Made by a program: the position numbers and the translations under genes
Notes under the pieces: generated by a model
Databases searched by the model: none
What the model was told of the DNA's origin: nothing
Seen by the model: only the letters and a program-made list of their open reading frames with translations
Assembly (NCBI RefSeq): GCF_023556315.2
Contig: NZ_CP116221.1
Span: 310,001-374,000 of the forward strand
From: Psychroserpens ponticola
GTDB lineage: Bacteria > Bacteroidota > Bacteroidia > Flavobacteriales > Flavobacteriaceae
Length of the DNA stretch: 64,000 bases
Direction: 5' to 3'
In this document: piece by piece, positions 53,111-60,907 of the stretch
Position numbering within the stretch: the stretch's first letter is position 1
How the letters are laid out: each line of letters begins with the position of its first letter

Positions 53111-54070
53111 ATGAAAAACATTTGTTGTATTCTTTTCTTATTATTAACTGTTTATTCTTGTAAAAATGAAGATCAAGTGGAAACTGAAATTTCTAAAATT
53201 GATGTCAACCTTATGGTTGAACGTTTTGATCGTGCATTTTCAGAAGCTCGTCCTCAAGATTTAGAACAACTCAAGAAAGCATTTCCTTTTATGTTTTCTA
53301 AATACGTTCCTGATTCTGTTTTTATAGCTCGAATGAAAGATACTTTACAGAATGAATTATTGAATGAAGTACATGAAAAATTTAATGATTTTTCAACTAT
53401 TGAAAGTGAACTTACTGGGCTTTTTCAACACTTAAAGTATTACGACCTTACGTTTTCTGAACCACGTGTGATTACCTTAACCAATGATGTAAAGTATAGA
53501 GATAAAGTGATTGTTACAGATACAATTGTACTTATTCCTCTTGATAATTACCTAGGCTCAGAACATGAGTATTATGCTAATATTCCAAAATACATTACAC
53601 AAAACATGAAGCCTTCTCAGATTGTTTCTAATCTCACATCTGACTATGCTGAACGTTATATATTTCAGCCTCAAAAGAAAACTCTTTTGGATGATATGGT
53701 CTATTTTGGGAAGCAGTTATATTTTAAAGATAAAATGATTCCGTTTAAAACGGATGAGGAAAAAATAGGATATACTCAATTACAATTAGAATTTGCTAAG
53801 AACAATGAAGGTGAGATTTGGACCAACTTTATTGAGAATGAATATGTGTTTAGTACTGATAATACTTTACCTAGTCGCTTTATAGCAGATGCACCTTTTT
53901 CAAAGTTTTATTTGCAATTAGATAGAGAATCTCCAGGACGTCTTGGTCAATATATTGGCTGGCAAATTGTAAGAGCCTATATGAATAATAACAATGTGCC
54001 TTTTTTAGATATGTTGAAAAAAGATGCCGTTGAAATTTTTAATAATTCGAATTATAAACCACCAAAATAA
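53111..54070 (+). CDS. gldB: Gliding-motility lipoprotein GldB
   Basis: A 319-residue lipoprotein with lipobox LLTVYSC (Cys17). The sequence follows GldB: KIDVNLMVERFDRAFSEARP, then AFPFMFSKYVPDSVF, FQHLKYYDLTFSEPRVITL and PGRLGQYIGWQIVRAYMNNN. GldB is one of the original gliding proteins of Flavobacterium and is needed for gliding and T9SS function; its exact role is unresolved. gldC overlaps its stop by 1 nt. The ATG at 53111 opens the signal peptide; a TTG 12 nt earlier is in frame but less likely. Confidence 0.92.
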   Translation: MKNICCILFLLLTVYSCKNEDQVETEISKIDVNLMVERFDRAFSEARPQDLEQLKKAFPFMFSKYVPDSVFIARMKDTLQNELLNEVHEKFNDFSTIESELTGLFQHLKYYDLTFSEPRVITLTNDVKYRDKVIVTDTIVLIPLDNYLGSEHEYYANIPKYITQNMKPSQIVSNLTSDYAERYIFQPQKKTLLDDMVYFGKQLYFKDKMIPFKTDEEKIGYTQLQLEFAKNNEGEIWTNFIENEYVFSTDNTLPSRFIADAPFSKFYLQLDRESPGRLGQYIGWQIVRAYMNNNNVPFLDMLKKDAVEIFNNSNYKPPK

Positions 54071-54408
54071 TGGCAAAAAAACATACTTCTAAAATAGAAC
54101 TCAACGTTTCACTTGACGAAAACAGAGTGCCTGAGAAATTGCATTGGACTGCTCAAGATGGAGGGATTTCTAATGCTGAAGCGAAAGCGATGATGCTTGC
54201 TGTTTGGGACAGTAAAGCTCAAGAAACTCTTAGAATTGATCTTTGGACTAAAGACATGCCTGTTGATGAAATGAAATTATTTTTTCATCAAACCTTGGTT
54301 GAAATGAGTAAGACGTTTCATAGAGCTACTCAAGATGAAAAAATGTCGGCAACTATGATGGATTTCTGTGATTATTTTGCAGAAAAATTAGAGTTGAAAA
54401 AGAAATAA
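54070..54408 (+). CDS. gldC: Gliding-motility protein GldC
   Basis: A 112-residue soluble protein matching GldC: HTSKIELNVSLDENRVPEKL, then WTAQDGGISNAEAKAMMLAVW and FFHQTLVEMSKTFHRATQDE. GldC is reported to improve GldB-dependent gliding and not to be essential. It has no signal peptide. The order gldB-gldC with 1-nt overlap is as in other flavobacteria. Confidence 0.92.
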   Translation: MAKKHTSKIELNVSLDENRVPEKLHWTAQDGGISNAEAKAMMLAVWDSKAQETLRIDLWTKDMPVDEMKLFFHQTLVEMSKTFHRATQDEKMSATMMDFCDYFAEKLELKKK

Positions 54409-54460
54409 TAATTTAATCATAGATTAAAGCTTTGGTCATGTAGTAATGTGATAAACTTGT

Positions 54461-54538
54461 TATTTTTGTCTTGCTGTCAATTCAATTTGAAATTACATTA
54501 GTTAGACTTCATATGTCGAAGGAAACTAATGTTTTTTT
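54461..54538 (+). ncRNA. gldBC terminator; possible short RNA
   Basis: ACATTAGTT (54495-54503) and AACTAATGT (54524-54532) form a perfect 9-bp stem, followed by a seven-T tract. The loop contains a smaller CTTC/GAAG stem. This ends the gldBC transcript. A TATTTTTG box (54461-54468) just upstream matches the -7 consensus and could start an independent RNA of about 65 nt. There is no well-placed -33 box, so the terminator is solid but the RNA is speculative. Confidence 0.45.
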
Positions 54539-54604
54539 ATTAAATATATCTAGCAAAACAGCACTTTTAATATTTATGTTTAATTGCTTTACGAGTGTTA
54601 GCGT

Positions 54605-55405
54605 TTATGGATTGTAAGAGCTTGTTTCCATATTTGTTGAAGCATAAATAGGTATCACATTAAAGAAATTTGACTTATCTGTTTTATAATACACTGGATT
54701 TCTTAGTTGCTTAGGCATAAACTTTGAAGTGTTGTAAATCTCATAAATTATTAATTTATTATTTTTTCCGACGTTCGATTTTAATTCTAACTTGTTTTTA
54801 GAAATCAATTTGGCAATATCGTCTTTGTATTCCAGCCTCATAGATTTGCTCGATCCAAAACCAGAATTACTTTCAGATACAACCCAGTAATAATGTGAAC
54901 TGTTATTTGTTTTAGTGTTTTCTGGTGTTATATTAGATGCTAATCCTTTTTCCTCTAAATCATGTACATTTTGAACTGATGTTGTAATACCGTCAGACTT
55001 GTCCTTGGTTTCAATATCCTTGAAGTCACTAACTTTATAATCTATATTTTGTTCCTTTTGGTCTGAAGCTGTAATTTTTATAGCTTCACTTTTCTCTAAA
55101 TACATTATAATCCATTTTTTGTCTATTTTGGCTTGAATAACAAAATTTCCTATGGGTAAAAATTTAAGGTCAACTTTAGCCTTATTGCTATTAATAACTA
55201 TACTTTTTGAAAAGTTTTTGTTAAAAATATCTATGATGTGGATTTGCTGATTTTTACTTTCTAATATAAGGCTGTCCCTTTTCTTATTAAGGCTTTGATG
55301 TAAAGTACTCGCTTTGTAGTTTACATTTTTATGAAAAGTAATTTGCTGGCCATAGCTAAATAAAGTGTATAGCAAAGCTGCTACAATGTAGGTGTTTTTA
55401 GTCAT
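54605..55405 (-). CDS. Secreted protein of unknown function, paralogue 1
   Basis: A 266-residue exported protein with signal peptide (TYIVAALLYTLFSYGQ). No family is recognised. It shares long blocks with the next gene: ITFHKNVNYKASTLHQSLNK, then RDSLILESKNQQIHIIDIFN, and YYWVVSESNSGFGSSKSMRL. The middle part (about residues 115-165) is longer and has Lys/Asp/Glu-rich sequence missing from the other copy. The conserved C-terminal block (KNKLELKSNVGKNNKLIIYE) suggests a small beta domain. There is no sorting domain or lipobox. It lies 148 nt downstream of its paralogue on the same strand. Confidence 0.8.
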   Translation of the reverse strand: MTKNTYIVAALLYTLFSYGQQITFHKNVNYKASTLHQSLNKKRDSLILESKNQQIHIIDIFNKNFSKSIVINSNKAKVDLKFLPIGNFVIQAKIDKKWIIMYLEKSEAIKITASDQKEQNIDYKVSDFKDIETKDKSDGITTSVQNVHDLEEKGLASNITPENTKTNNSSHYYWVVSESNSGFGSSKSMRLEYKDDIAKLISKNKLELKSNVGKNNKLIIYEIYNTSKFMPKQLRNPVYYKTDKSNFFNVIPIYASTNMETSSYNP

Positions 55406-55552
55406 AGTTTGGGGCTATAATTAAATCTAATATAGTTAAAAATAATGAGATATGCCAATCTCAGTCTCGATTTGTATTCGATTAGGCTATGTGTGAAAGT
55501 AATTTAACCTTGATTTGAATGCAATTATTTGAAAGCTTCGTTTTAGAAGGTT

Positions 55553-56275
55553 TTAAGGCTTAGAGGTATCCTCTTTTTCATTATTTGATGCATAATAGGG
55601 TTCTGCATTGAAGAATTTTGATTCTTCAGCAGATTTATAATATTTAGGATTTCTAAACTGTTTATTCATGAATTTTGATTTATTATAAATCGTATAGACA
55701 AGTAGTTTATTATCTTTTCCTACGCCAGATTTTAATTCTAATTTATTTTTTGAAATTAATTTAGCTACATCTTCCCTGTATACTAACGTCATAGATTTAC
55801 TTGATCCAAAATTAGAATTACTCTCAGATACAACCCAGTAATAAAGGTGGTTTTCCTCTTTACCAATAATATTAGCATTGTGATTTGATGCTATTTCTTT
55901 ATCAACTATAATATTTCCCATTTGGTCAGAAGATGCAATCTTCATGGTTTTGTTTTTATGCAAATACATGATTATTAGGTTTTTGTCCACTATAGCTTGA
56001 ATAACAAAATCTCCTACTGGTAATGTTTTAAGGTCAATTTTAGTTTTATTACTGTAAACATCAATACTTTGCGAAAAGTTTTCGTTGAAAATATCAACTT
56101 GACTGATTTGCTTGTTTTTGCTTTCGAGTAAAAGACTATCTCTATTTTTGTTCAAATTTTGTAGTAATGTACTTGCCTTGTAGTTTACATTCTTTTGGAA
56201 AGTTATTTCCTGACCATAAGCCAAAAAGGTGGTAATCATTAAAATTAATATTGATAAAGACAATCTTTTGTTCAT
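55553..56275 (-). CDS. Secreted protein of unknown function, paralogue 2
   Basis: A 240-residue exported protein (signal SILILMITTFLAYGQ) and clear paralogue of the gene just downstream: ITFQKNVNYKASTLLQNLNK, then YYWVVSESNSNFGSSKSMTL and KNKLELKSGVGKDNKLLVYT. Its shorter middle region makes it the more compact copy. The pair arose by tandem duplication. Divergent orientation to the DUF4230 gene gives no functional hint. No family is recognised. Confidence 0.8.
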   Translation of the reverse strand: MNKRLSLSILILMITTFLAYGQEITFQKNVNYKASTLLQNLNKNRDSLLLESKNKQISQVDIFNENFSQSIDVYSNKTKIDLKTLPVGDFVIQAIVDKNLIIMYLHKNKTMKIASSDQMGNIIVDKEIASNHNANIIGKEENHLYYWVVSESNSNFGSSKSMTLVYREDVAKLISKNKLELKSGVGKDNKLLVYTIYNKSKFMNKQFRNPKYYKSAEESKFFNAEPYYASNNEKEDTSKP

Positions 56276-56435
56276 TTTGTTTGTGTTTGTTTTAAAAGAA
56301 TTATTTAATTCGGGTCATTCATAATTTAGACACTTACATTTCGAATTGGTCACAATTATTAGCTGTTTAGTTGAAGATTTTGTATAAATTTAATGTCCAT
56401 TAGTAATGATCATTTTTTAATAATTAAATTAGCAC

Positions 56436-57050
56436 ATGCGAAAAATATTTTTTGGTGTCTTTATTACTTTAGTTGTCTTGTTTACTTTTAAATATTGTGG
56501 AGATATAAAGGAAGATAAAATCACTTTGCGAGAGCATTCAGCTCTCATCAATAAACAAGTCAAAAACGTAGGTAAATTGGTAGTTACCGAAGGTCATTTT
56601 AGTGAGGTGTTTACTTATGAAAACTCAAAAACTGTTTTTGGAGATTGGTTAGAAGCTGAAAAAAGAGCTGTAGTCATCGTTAATGCAGATGTCACAATTG
56701 GATATGATCTAAGTTTGATTGATTATCAAATTGACGAACTAAACAAAACTTTACACATTAAAAGCATTCCTAAAGAAGAGATTAATATCAATCCCGATTT
56801 TGAATATTACGACATACAAGCAGATTTTTTTAATCAATTTGAAGCTAAAGATTATAATGAAATTAAAGAGATTGTAAAAACGTCATTAATGAAAAAAATT
56901 GAAGATTCAGAATTGAAATCTAATGCAAAAAATAGATTGATTAGTGAGTTGGCTAAATTTTATATATTGACCAATTCTTTAGGTTGGACATTAAAATTTA
57001 ATGATACACCAATTACTAATTTAGACAATATTAATGGTTTTAAACTATAG
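56436..57050 (+). CDS. DUF4230 protein
   Basis: A 204-residue protein with an N-terminal membrane anchor (IFFGVFITLVVLFTF). An extracytoplasmic DUF4230 domain follows: LINKQVKNVGKLVVTEGHFS, then KRAVVIVNADVTIGYDLSLI, and AKNRLISELAKFYILTNSLG. The function of the family is unknown. Its stop overlaps by 6 nt with the stop of the converging rhodanese gene. Confidence 0.85.
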   Translation: MRKIFFGVFITLVVLFTFKYCGDIKEDKITLREHSALINKQVKNVGKLVVTEGHFSEVFTYENSKTVFGDWLEAEKRAVVIVNADVTIGYDLSLIDYQIDELNKTLHIKSIPKEEININPDFEYYDIQADFFNQFEAKDYNEIKEIVKTSLMKKIEDSELKSNAKNRLISELAKFYILTNSLGWTLKFNDTPITNLDNINGFKL

Positions 57051-57350
57051 TTTTTTACTTAAACTAAGCCATCCTCCTCCATTCATTGCTTCAATACCTT
57101 GAGTTTTTAGAATACTAGCAGCACTGCCAGAACGCATACCACTTGCGCAACATGTAATCACTGGTTTGTTCAGTTTTTTAATATCACTTATTTTGCTTTT
57201 AATAATTTGCAAAGGAATGTTTTTAGACCCAGGAATTGCACCTTGATTATATTCACCTTCAGTTCTTACGTCTATTATTAAAGCATCTCTCGATTGAAAA
57301 TCTTTAATTTTATCACTCTTGTTTCCAAATAATGTGTCTAATAATCCCAT
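57045..57350 (-). CDS. Rhodanese-like protein
   Basis: A 101-residue single rhodanese domain. The active-site loop is CASGMRSGSAA with Cys as the persulfide carrier, preceded by DALIIDVRTEGEYNQGAIPG. It probably carries sulfane sulfur; small members of this kind are common in Bacteroidota. It is divergent from tetR, and a TetR-type inverted repeat lies between the two genes, so it could share that control. Confidence 0.9.
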   Translation of the reverse strand: MGLLDTLFGNKSDKIKDFQSRDALIIDVRTEGEYNQGAIPGSKNIPLQIIKSKISDIKKLNKPVITCCASGMRSGSAASILKTQGIEAMNGGGWLSLSKKL

Positions 57351-57395
57351 ATTTTTATTTTTTTACAAATTACATACAATTATTTCAAAAGGTTA

Positions 57396-57409
57396 GTAAC
57401 AATAGTTAC
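57396..57409. promoter_or_regulatory. Candidate TetR operator before tetR
   Basis: GTAAC-AATA-GTTAC is a perfect inverted repeat 30-43 nt upstream of the tetR ATG and 46-59 nt upstream of the rhodanese start. It shares the core TAAC-N4-GTTA with the longer repeat before paaE, which suggests autoregulation. Confidence 0.5.
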
Positions 57410-57438
57410 AACTTATTTTTTTTATCTTCCTCAACAAT

Positions 57439-58008
57439 ATGAAAACAGAAACTAGAAAAGATGAAATTATAAATACAGCCTCAAAACTTTTTAAAGAAAA
57501 AGGGTACAGTGCTGTTACAATGCGCGATTTGGCTACTGCTATGGGAATTAAAGCCGCTAGTCTTTATAATCATATCAATTCTAAACAAGACATTCTAAAG
57601 GCTATTATCATTTCTATAGCTGAAGAGTTCACTTCAGGAATGAATACCATTATCCATTCTGAAGTCACTAATATTGAAAAATTAAAGAAAATTGTTTCGC
57701 TTCATGTCTATATTACGTCTCATAATACAAATGGTATGGCATCTTTAAATAATGATTGGATGCATCTCGAAGATCAATTAGACTACTATCTTCAGCTTCG
57801 AAATGAATATGAAACGAACTTTCTTAACGTCATAAAAAATGGTATTTCAACTTCTGAAATTAAAAGTAGCAATCCCGAAATTATCATGTTTTCTATGCTA
57901 ACCACTTTGCGATCATTGTATTTATGGATTCCTAAAAAAGAAGAGCTTTACGCAAACGATTTAGCTCACAGCTTAAGCGAAGTCCTCATTGAAGGAATTA
58001 ATACCTAA
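57439..58008 (+). CDS. TetR-family regulator, probable repressor of the paa operon
   Basis: A 189-residue TetR protein. The N-terminal helix-turn-helix is IINTASKLFKEKGYSAVTMR, then DLATAMGIKAASLYNHINSK. The C-terminal ligand domain is all-helical with no named subfamily mark. It lies directly upstream of paaE on the same strand. Matching inverted repeats before both genes suggest that it represses paa and itself, with phenylacetyl-CoA as the likely inducer by analogy with PaaR-type regulators. The ligand is an inference. Confidence 0.88.
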   Translation: MKTETRKDEIINTASKLFKEKGYSAVTMRDLATAMGIKAASLYNHINSKQDILKAIIISIAEEFTSGMNTIIHSEVTNIEKLKKIVSLHVYITSHNTNGMASLNNDWMHLEDQLDYYLQLRNEYETNFLNVIKNGISTSEIKSSNPEIIMFSMLTTLRSLYLWIPKKEELYANDLAHSLSEVLIEGINT

Positions 58009-58016
58009 TTAAGAAT

Positions 58017-58032
58017 TATATTTGTATCTTTG
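58017..58032 (+). promoter_or_regulatory. Probable paa operon promoter (-7 boxes)
   Basis: Two consecutive exact TAnnTTTG boxes, TATATTTG (58017-58024) and TATCTTTG (58025-58032), lie just upstream of the operator palindrome. No well-placed -33 box is clear. Confidence 0.5.
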
Positions 58033-58036
58033 TTTC

Positions 58037-58060
58037 CTTAACTAACAAGTGTTAGTTAAG
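58037..58060. promoter_or_regulatory. Candidate TetR operator of the paa operon
   Basis: CTTAACTAAC (58037-58046), spacer AAGT, GTTAGTTAAG (58051-58060): a perfect 10-bp inverted repeat. It starts 4 nt after the -7 box, so a bound protein would cover the transcription start. Its TAAC-N4-GTTA core recurs before tetR. Confidence 0.7.
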
Positions 58061-58062
58061 TT

Positions 58063-58090
58063 TGTCATTCCTGAGAAATCAGGAATCTTA
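58063..58090 (+). repeat. Type B palindromic repeat in the paaE leader
   Basis: TCATTCCTGAGAAATCAGGAATCTT is an inverted repeat (ATTCCTGA / TCAGGAAT) immediately after the operator. The leader RNA of paaE would carry this hairpin. Confidence 0.7.
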
Positions 58091-58145
58091 TCAATGAAAA
58101 TTGAAAGTTTAATTTAAAGTTCGCACGTTCTATACGTGTCACAGT

Positions 58146-59219
58146 ATGGCAGAATTTTACAATTTAAAAGTTGCAGATATTTATAAGGAAACAGAGGATA
58201 CTTCAGTAGTAACTTTTACAATTCCTTCAGAATTACAAGACGCATTTAAATTTAGACAAGGACAGCATTTGACCTTAAAAGCTGATATTGATGGCGAAGA
58301 TGTTCGACGTTCATACTCCTTATGTTCAAGCCCATTGGATAAGCAATGGAAAGTCGCTGTAAAATTAATTCCTGGCGGAAAATTTTCAACTTACATCAAT
58401 GATAACGTTAACATTGGAGATCAACTTGAAGTCATGGCGCCAAGCGGAACGTTTGGAGTTCCCGTTAAGCCTGAAGAACAAAAAAATTATCTATTTTTCG
58501 CTGCAGGAAGCGGAATTACTCCTGTTTTGTCAATGGTGAAGGCGCACCTTAAAGCCGAACCAAATTCAACTTGTAAATTGTTTTATGTCAATAAAACAGC
58601 AAAATCCATTATCTTTAAAGAGGAACTCGAGCAATTGAGAAATACCTATTTCGGAAGATTTGAAATTTATTATTTCTTAACCAAAGAACGTAGAGATATC
58701 GATTTGTTTAATGGACGTTTTGATGACGAGAAAATGCAAGTCCTCACAAAAACATTTATCGATATTCCTGATACTAGCGAAGTGTTTCTTTGTGGTCCAG
58801 AAAACATGGTAAACTATGTAAGTGAGTATTTAATAAACAAAGGATTACCAAAAGAATTAGTGCATTTTGAATTGTTTGTAACAGGTCTGTCAGAAGAGGA
58901 TATAAAACGAGTAGAACGCCTAGCACAACAAAATGTCGAAGGCGTAGAAGTGACCATTGTCGATGGAGGAAAAGAATTTGAATTTACCATGACCAAAGAC
59001 TATGATAATATTCTCGATGCAGCTCTTGGTGCTGGAGCCGATTTGCCTTTCGCGTGTAAAGGTGGTGTTTGTAGTACCTGTAAGTGTGAAGTGATTGAAG
59101 GTGCTGTAGAAATGAAAATTAATTACGCGCTAGACGAAAAAGAAGTCTCGCAAAATTTGGTTTTAAGTTGTCAGGCTGTACCAACAACAGATAAAGTAGT
59201 CGTCGATTTCGATGTTTAA
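58146..59219 (+). CDS. paaE: Phenylacetyl-CoA epoxidase reductase subunit
   Basis: PaaE (also PaaK) passes electrons from NADPH to the PaaABC oxygenase. The 357-residue protein has an FAD domain with RRSYSLCSSP and an NAD(P) domain with FFAAGSGITPVLSM and VFLCGPENM. The C-terminal plant-type [2Fe-2S] ferredoxin domain has cysteines in CKGGVCSTCKCEVIEG and VLSCQ. Length fits the family. It is the first gene of the operon here, ahead of paaA, whereas in E. coli it follows paaD. Confidence 0.93.
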   Translation: MAEFYNLKVADIYKETEDTSVVTFTIPSELQDAFKFRQGQHLTLKADIDGEDVRRSYSLCSSPLDKQWKVAVKLIPGGKFSTYINDNVNIGDQLEVMAPSGTFGVPVKPEEQKNYLFFAAGSGITPVLSMVKAHLKAEPNSTCKLFYVNKTAKSIIFKEELEQLRNTYFGRFEIYYFLTKERRDIDLFNGRFDDEKMQVLTKTFIDIPDTSEVFLCGPENMVNYVSEYLINKGLPKELVHFELFVTGLSEEDIKRVERLAQQNVEGVEVTIVDGGKEFEFTMTKDYDNILDAALGAGADLPFACKGGVCSTCKCEVIEGAVEMKINYALDEKEVSQNLVLSCQAVPTTDKVVVDFDV

Positions 59220-59229
59220 AATAAGTATA

Positions 59230-59304
59230 GCGTTACCCAAAAGGGTCAGGCTCTCGCAAGTCGCTATCAAAGATGAGCTCCAACAATTGCTCCATCCTTA
59301 ACGC
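59230..59304. repeat. MITE-like element between paaE and paaA
   Basis: A 75-nt segment is bounded by GCGTTA (59230-59235) and TAACGC (59299-59304) as terminal inverted repeats. Just inside is an ACCC/GGGT hairpin, and a second imperfect palindrome (GATGAGC...GCTCCATC) lies towards the right end. There is no coding sequence. It looks like a short non-autonomous repeat; the GCGTTACCCAAAAGGGTC start resembles repeats I have seen in other flavobacteria. Confidence 0.6.
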
Positions 59305-59331
59305 AAAGCGAAAGTCTAATAAAAATAATAG

Positions 59332-59359
59332 GTCATTCCGAGTTTAGTCGAGGAATCTT
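59332..59359 (+). repeat. Type B palindromic repeat before paaA
   Basis: GTCATTCCGAGTTTAGTCGA followed by GGAATCTT is the canonical type B element (ATTCC / GGAAT arms with an inner CGA repeat). Confidence 0.75.
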
Positions 59360-59432
59360 AAATATATTTTGAAAAAGAAAGAAAAAGTTCAACTAGCTAA
59401 AGGCCAAAAGCTAATAGCGAATAGCTGTTAAG

Positions 59433-60389
59433 ATGAGTGAAGAACAAATAAAAAATCTAGAAGCACAATTCGATAAACGTATCGCAAGAGACGAAAAAAT
59501 CGAACCTAAAGACTGGATGCCAGAAAAGTATCGCAAAACACATATCAGACAAATGTCACAGCATGCACATTCTGAAATTGTCGGCATGCTTCCTGAAGGC
59601 AACTGGATTACAAGAGCGCCTTCTCTAAGACGTAAAGTGGCTTTGCTTGCTAAAGTTCAAGATGAAGCAGGACATGGATTGTACTTATATTCAGCTTGCG
59701 AAACTCTAGGAGTGTCAAGAGATGAATTGTATGAGCAATTGCACTCAGGTAAAGCCAAATACTCAAGTATTTTTAATTATCCAACCATCACTTGGGCAGA
59801 TATGGGAGCCATTGGCTGGTTGGTTGATGGTGCAGCTATTATTAATCAAGTACCTTTGTGTAATACGTCCTATGGTCCTTATGCTAGAGCAATGATTCGC
59901 GTGTGTAAGGAAGAAAGCTTTCATCAACGTCAAGGGTATGAAATCATGATAAAATTGGCTAACGGAACGCCTGAGCAAAAAGAATTGGCTCAAGATGCAC
60001 TTAATCGTTGGTGGTGGCCAAGTTTAATGATGTTAGGTCCTACAGATGCAGAGTCTATTCACACTGAACAATCCATGAAATGGAAATTAAAACGTAAGTC
60101 TAACGATGATTTACGTCAGCAATTTATAGATCAAACCGTTCCTCAAGCTGAATTAATCGGACTCACAATTCCAGATCCAGATTTAAAATGGAATGAAGAC
60201 AAAGGAAGTTATGATTTTGGTGAAATAGATTGGGATGAGTTTTGGCAAGTTGTAAAAGGTCATGGACCTTGCAATAAAGAGCGTATGAAAGCTAGAGTTG
60301 GAGCATGGGAAGAAGGCGAATGGGTTCGTGATGCAGCAATGGCTCATGCCAAAAAGAAACAAGAAAGAACACAAAAACAAGCAATTTAA
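59433..60389 (+). CDS. paaA: Phenylacetyl-CoA epoxidase catalytic subunit
   Basis: PaaA holds the di-iron centre that epoxidises phenylacetyl-CoA. The 318-residue protein shows the metal-ligand helices: [35 protein letters not shown] (ExxH), and [17 protein letters not shown] (ExxxH). GRARP-like end segments follow, with [20 protein letters not shown]. It is the key gene naming the pathway and it heads paaABCD in the usual order. Confidence 0.96.
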   Translation: MSEEQIKNLEAQFDKRIARDEKIEPKDWMPEKYRKTHIRQMSQHAHSEIVGMLPEGNWITRAPSLRRKVALLAKVQDEAGHGLYLYSACETLGVSRDELYEQLHSGKAKYSSIFNYPTITWADMGAIGWLVDGAAIINQVPLCNTSYGPYARAMIRVCKEESFHQRQGYEIMIKLANGTPEQKELAQDALNRWWWPSLMMLGPTDAESIHTEQSMKWKLKRKSNDDLRQQFIDQTVPQAELIGLTIPDPDLKWNEDKGSYDFGEIDWDEFWQVVKGHGPCNKERMKARVGAWEEGEWVRDAAMAHAKKKQERTQKQAI

Positions 60390-60397
60390 ATTTTTAT

Positions 60398-60463
60398 CGT
60401 CTGTTCGAGTGATTTTCTGTCAGATTGAGCGCAGTCGAAATCTAAGAAAATTGTATCGAGAAC
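60398..60463 (+). repeat. Composite A/B repeat between paaA and paaB
   Basis: A type A element (CGTCTGTTCGAGTGA ... TGTATCGAGAAC) whose centre holds a type B core (CAGATTGAGCGCAGTCGA, then AATCT). It appears that one element lies inside the other. Confidence 0.7.
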
Positions 60464-60488
60464 TATTTAATAGAAATAAAATAAAACT

Positions 60489-60776
60489 ATGTCAACAAAA
60501 AACTGGCCTCTTTGGGAAATCTTCGTAAGAAGTAAAAACGGATTAGAACACAGACACTTTGGTAGCCTTCACGCTACAGATGCAGAAATGGCACTAGAGA
60601 ATGCAAGAGATGTTTACACTAGACGAAACGAAGGTGTTAGTATTTGGGTTGTAGAATCTAAAAATATAACAGCATCTAATCCTGAGCATAATGGAGAAAT
60701 GTTTGAACCTGCTCAAGATAAAGTATATCGTCATCCAACATTTTATGATTTACCAGACGAAGTAAAACATATGTAA
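60489..60776 (+). CDS. paaB: Phenylacetyl-CoA epoxidase subunit PaaB
   Basis: A 95-residue structural subunit of the epoxidase. It begins WPLWEIFVRSKNGLEHRHFG, then LHATDAEMALENARDVYTRR and GVSIWVVESKNI, as in PaaB. It bridges PaaAC heterodimers. Size and position between paaA and paaC are standard. Confidence 0.95.
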   Translation: MSTKNWPLWEIFVRSKNGLEHRHFGSLHATDAEMALENARDVYTRRNEGVSIWVVESKNITASNPEHNGEMFEPAQDKVYRHPTFYDLPDEVKHM

Positions 60777-60784
60777 TGCTAACG

Positions 60785-60871
60785 TTATTCTGAACTTGTT
60801 TCAGAATCTCAATAATAAAAGAAACGTCACTTCGAGTGATTTGTGAGGAACGAGCAAATCGTATCGAGAAG
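60785..60871 (+). repeat. B+A repeat module between paaB and paaC
   Basis: Type B (60785-60811: TTATTCTGAACTTGTTTCAG, then AATCTCAA), 13 nt, then type A (60825-60871: CGTCACTTCGAGTGA ... GTATCGAGAAG). The type A copy differs from the one between paaC and paaD at only one base over 47. Confidence 0.8.
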
Positions 60872-60907
60872 TAATTAAAAAGACAGCCGCTTTTGTGGAA
60901 AATTTAT

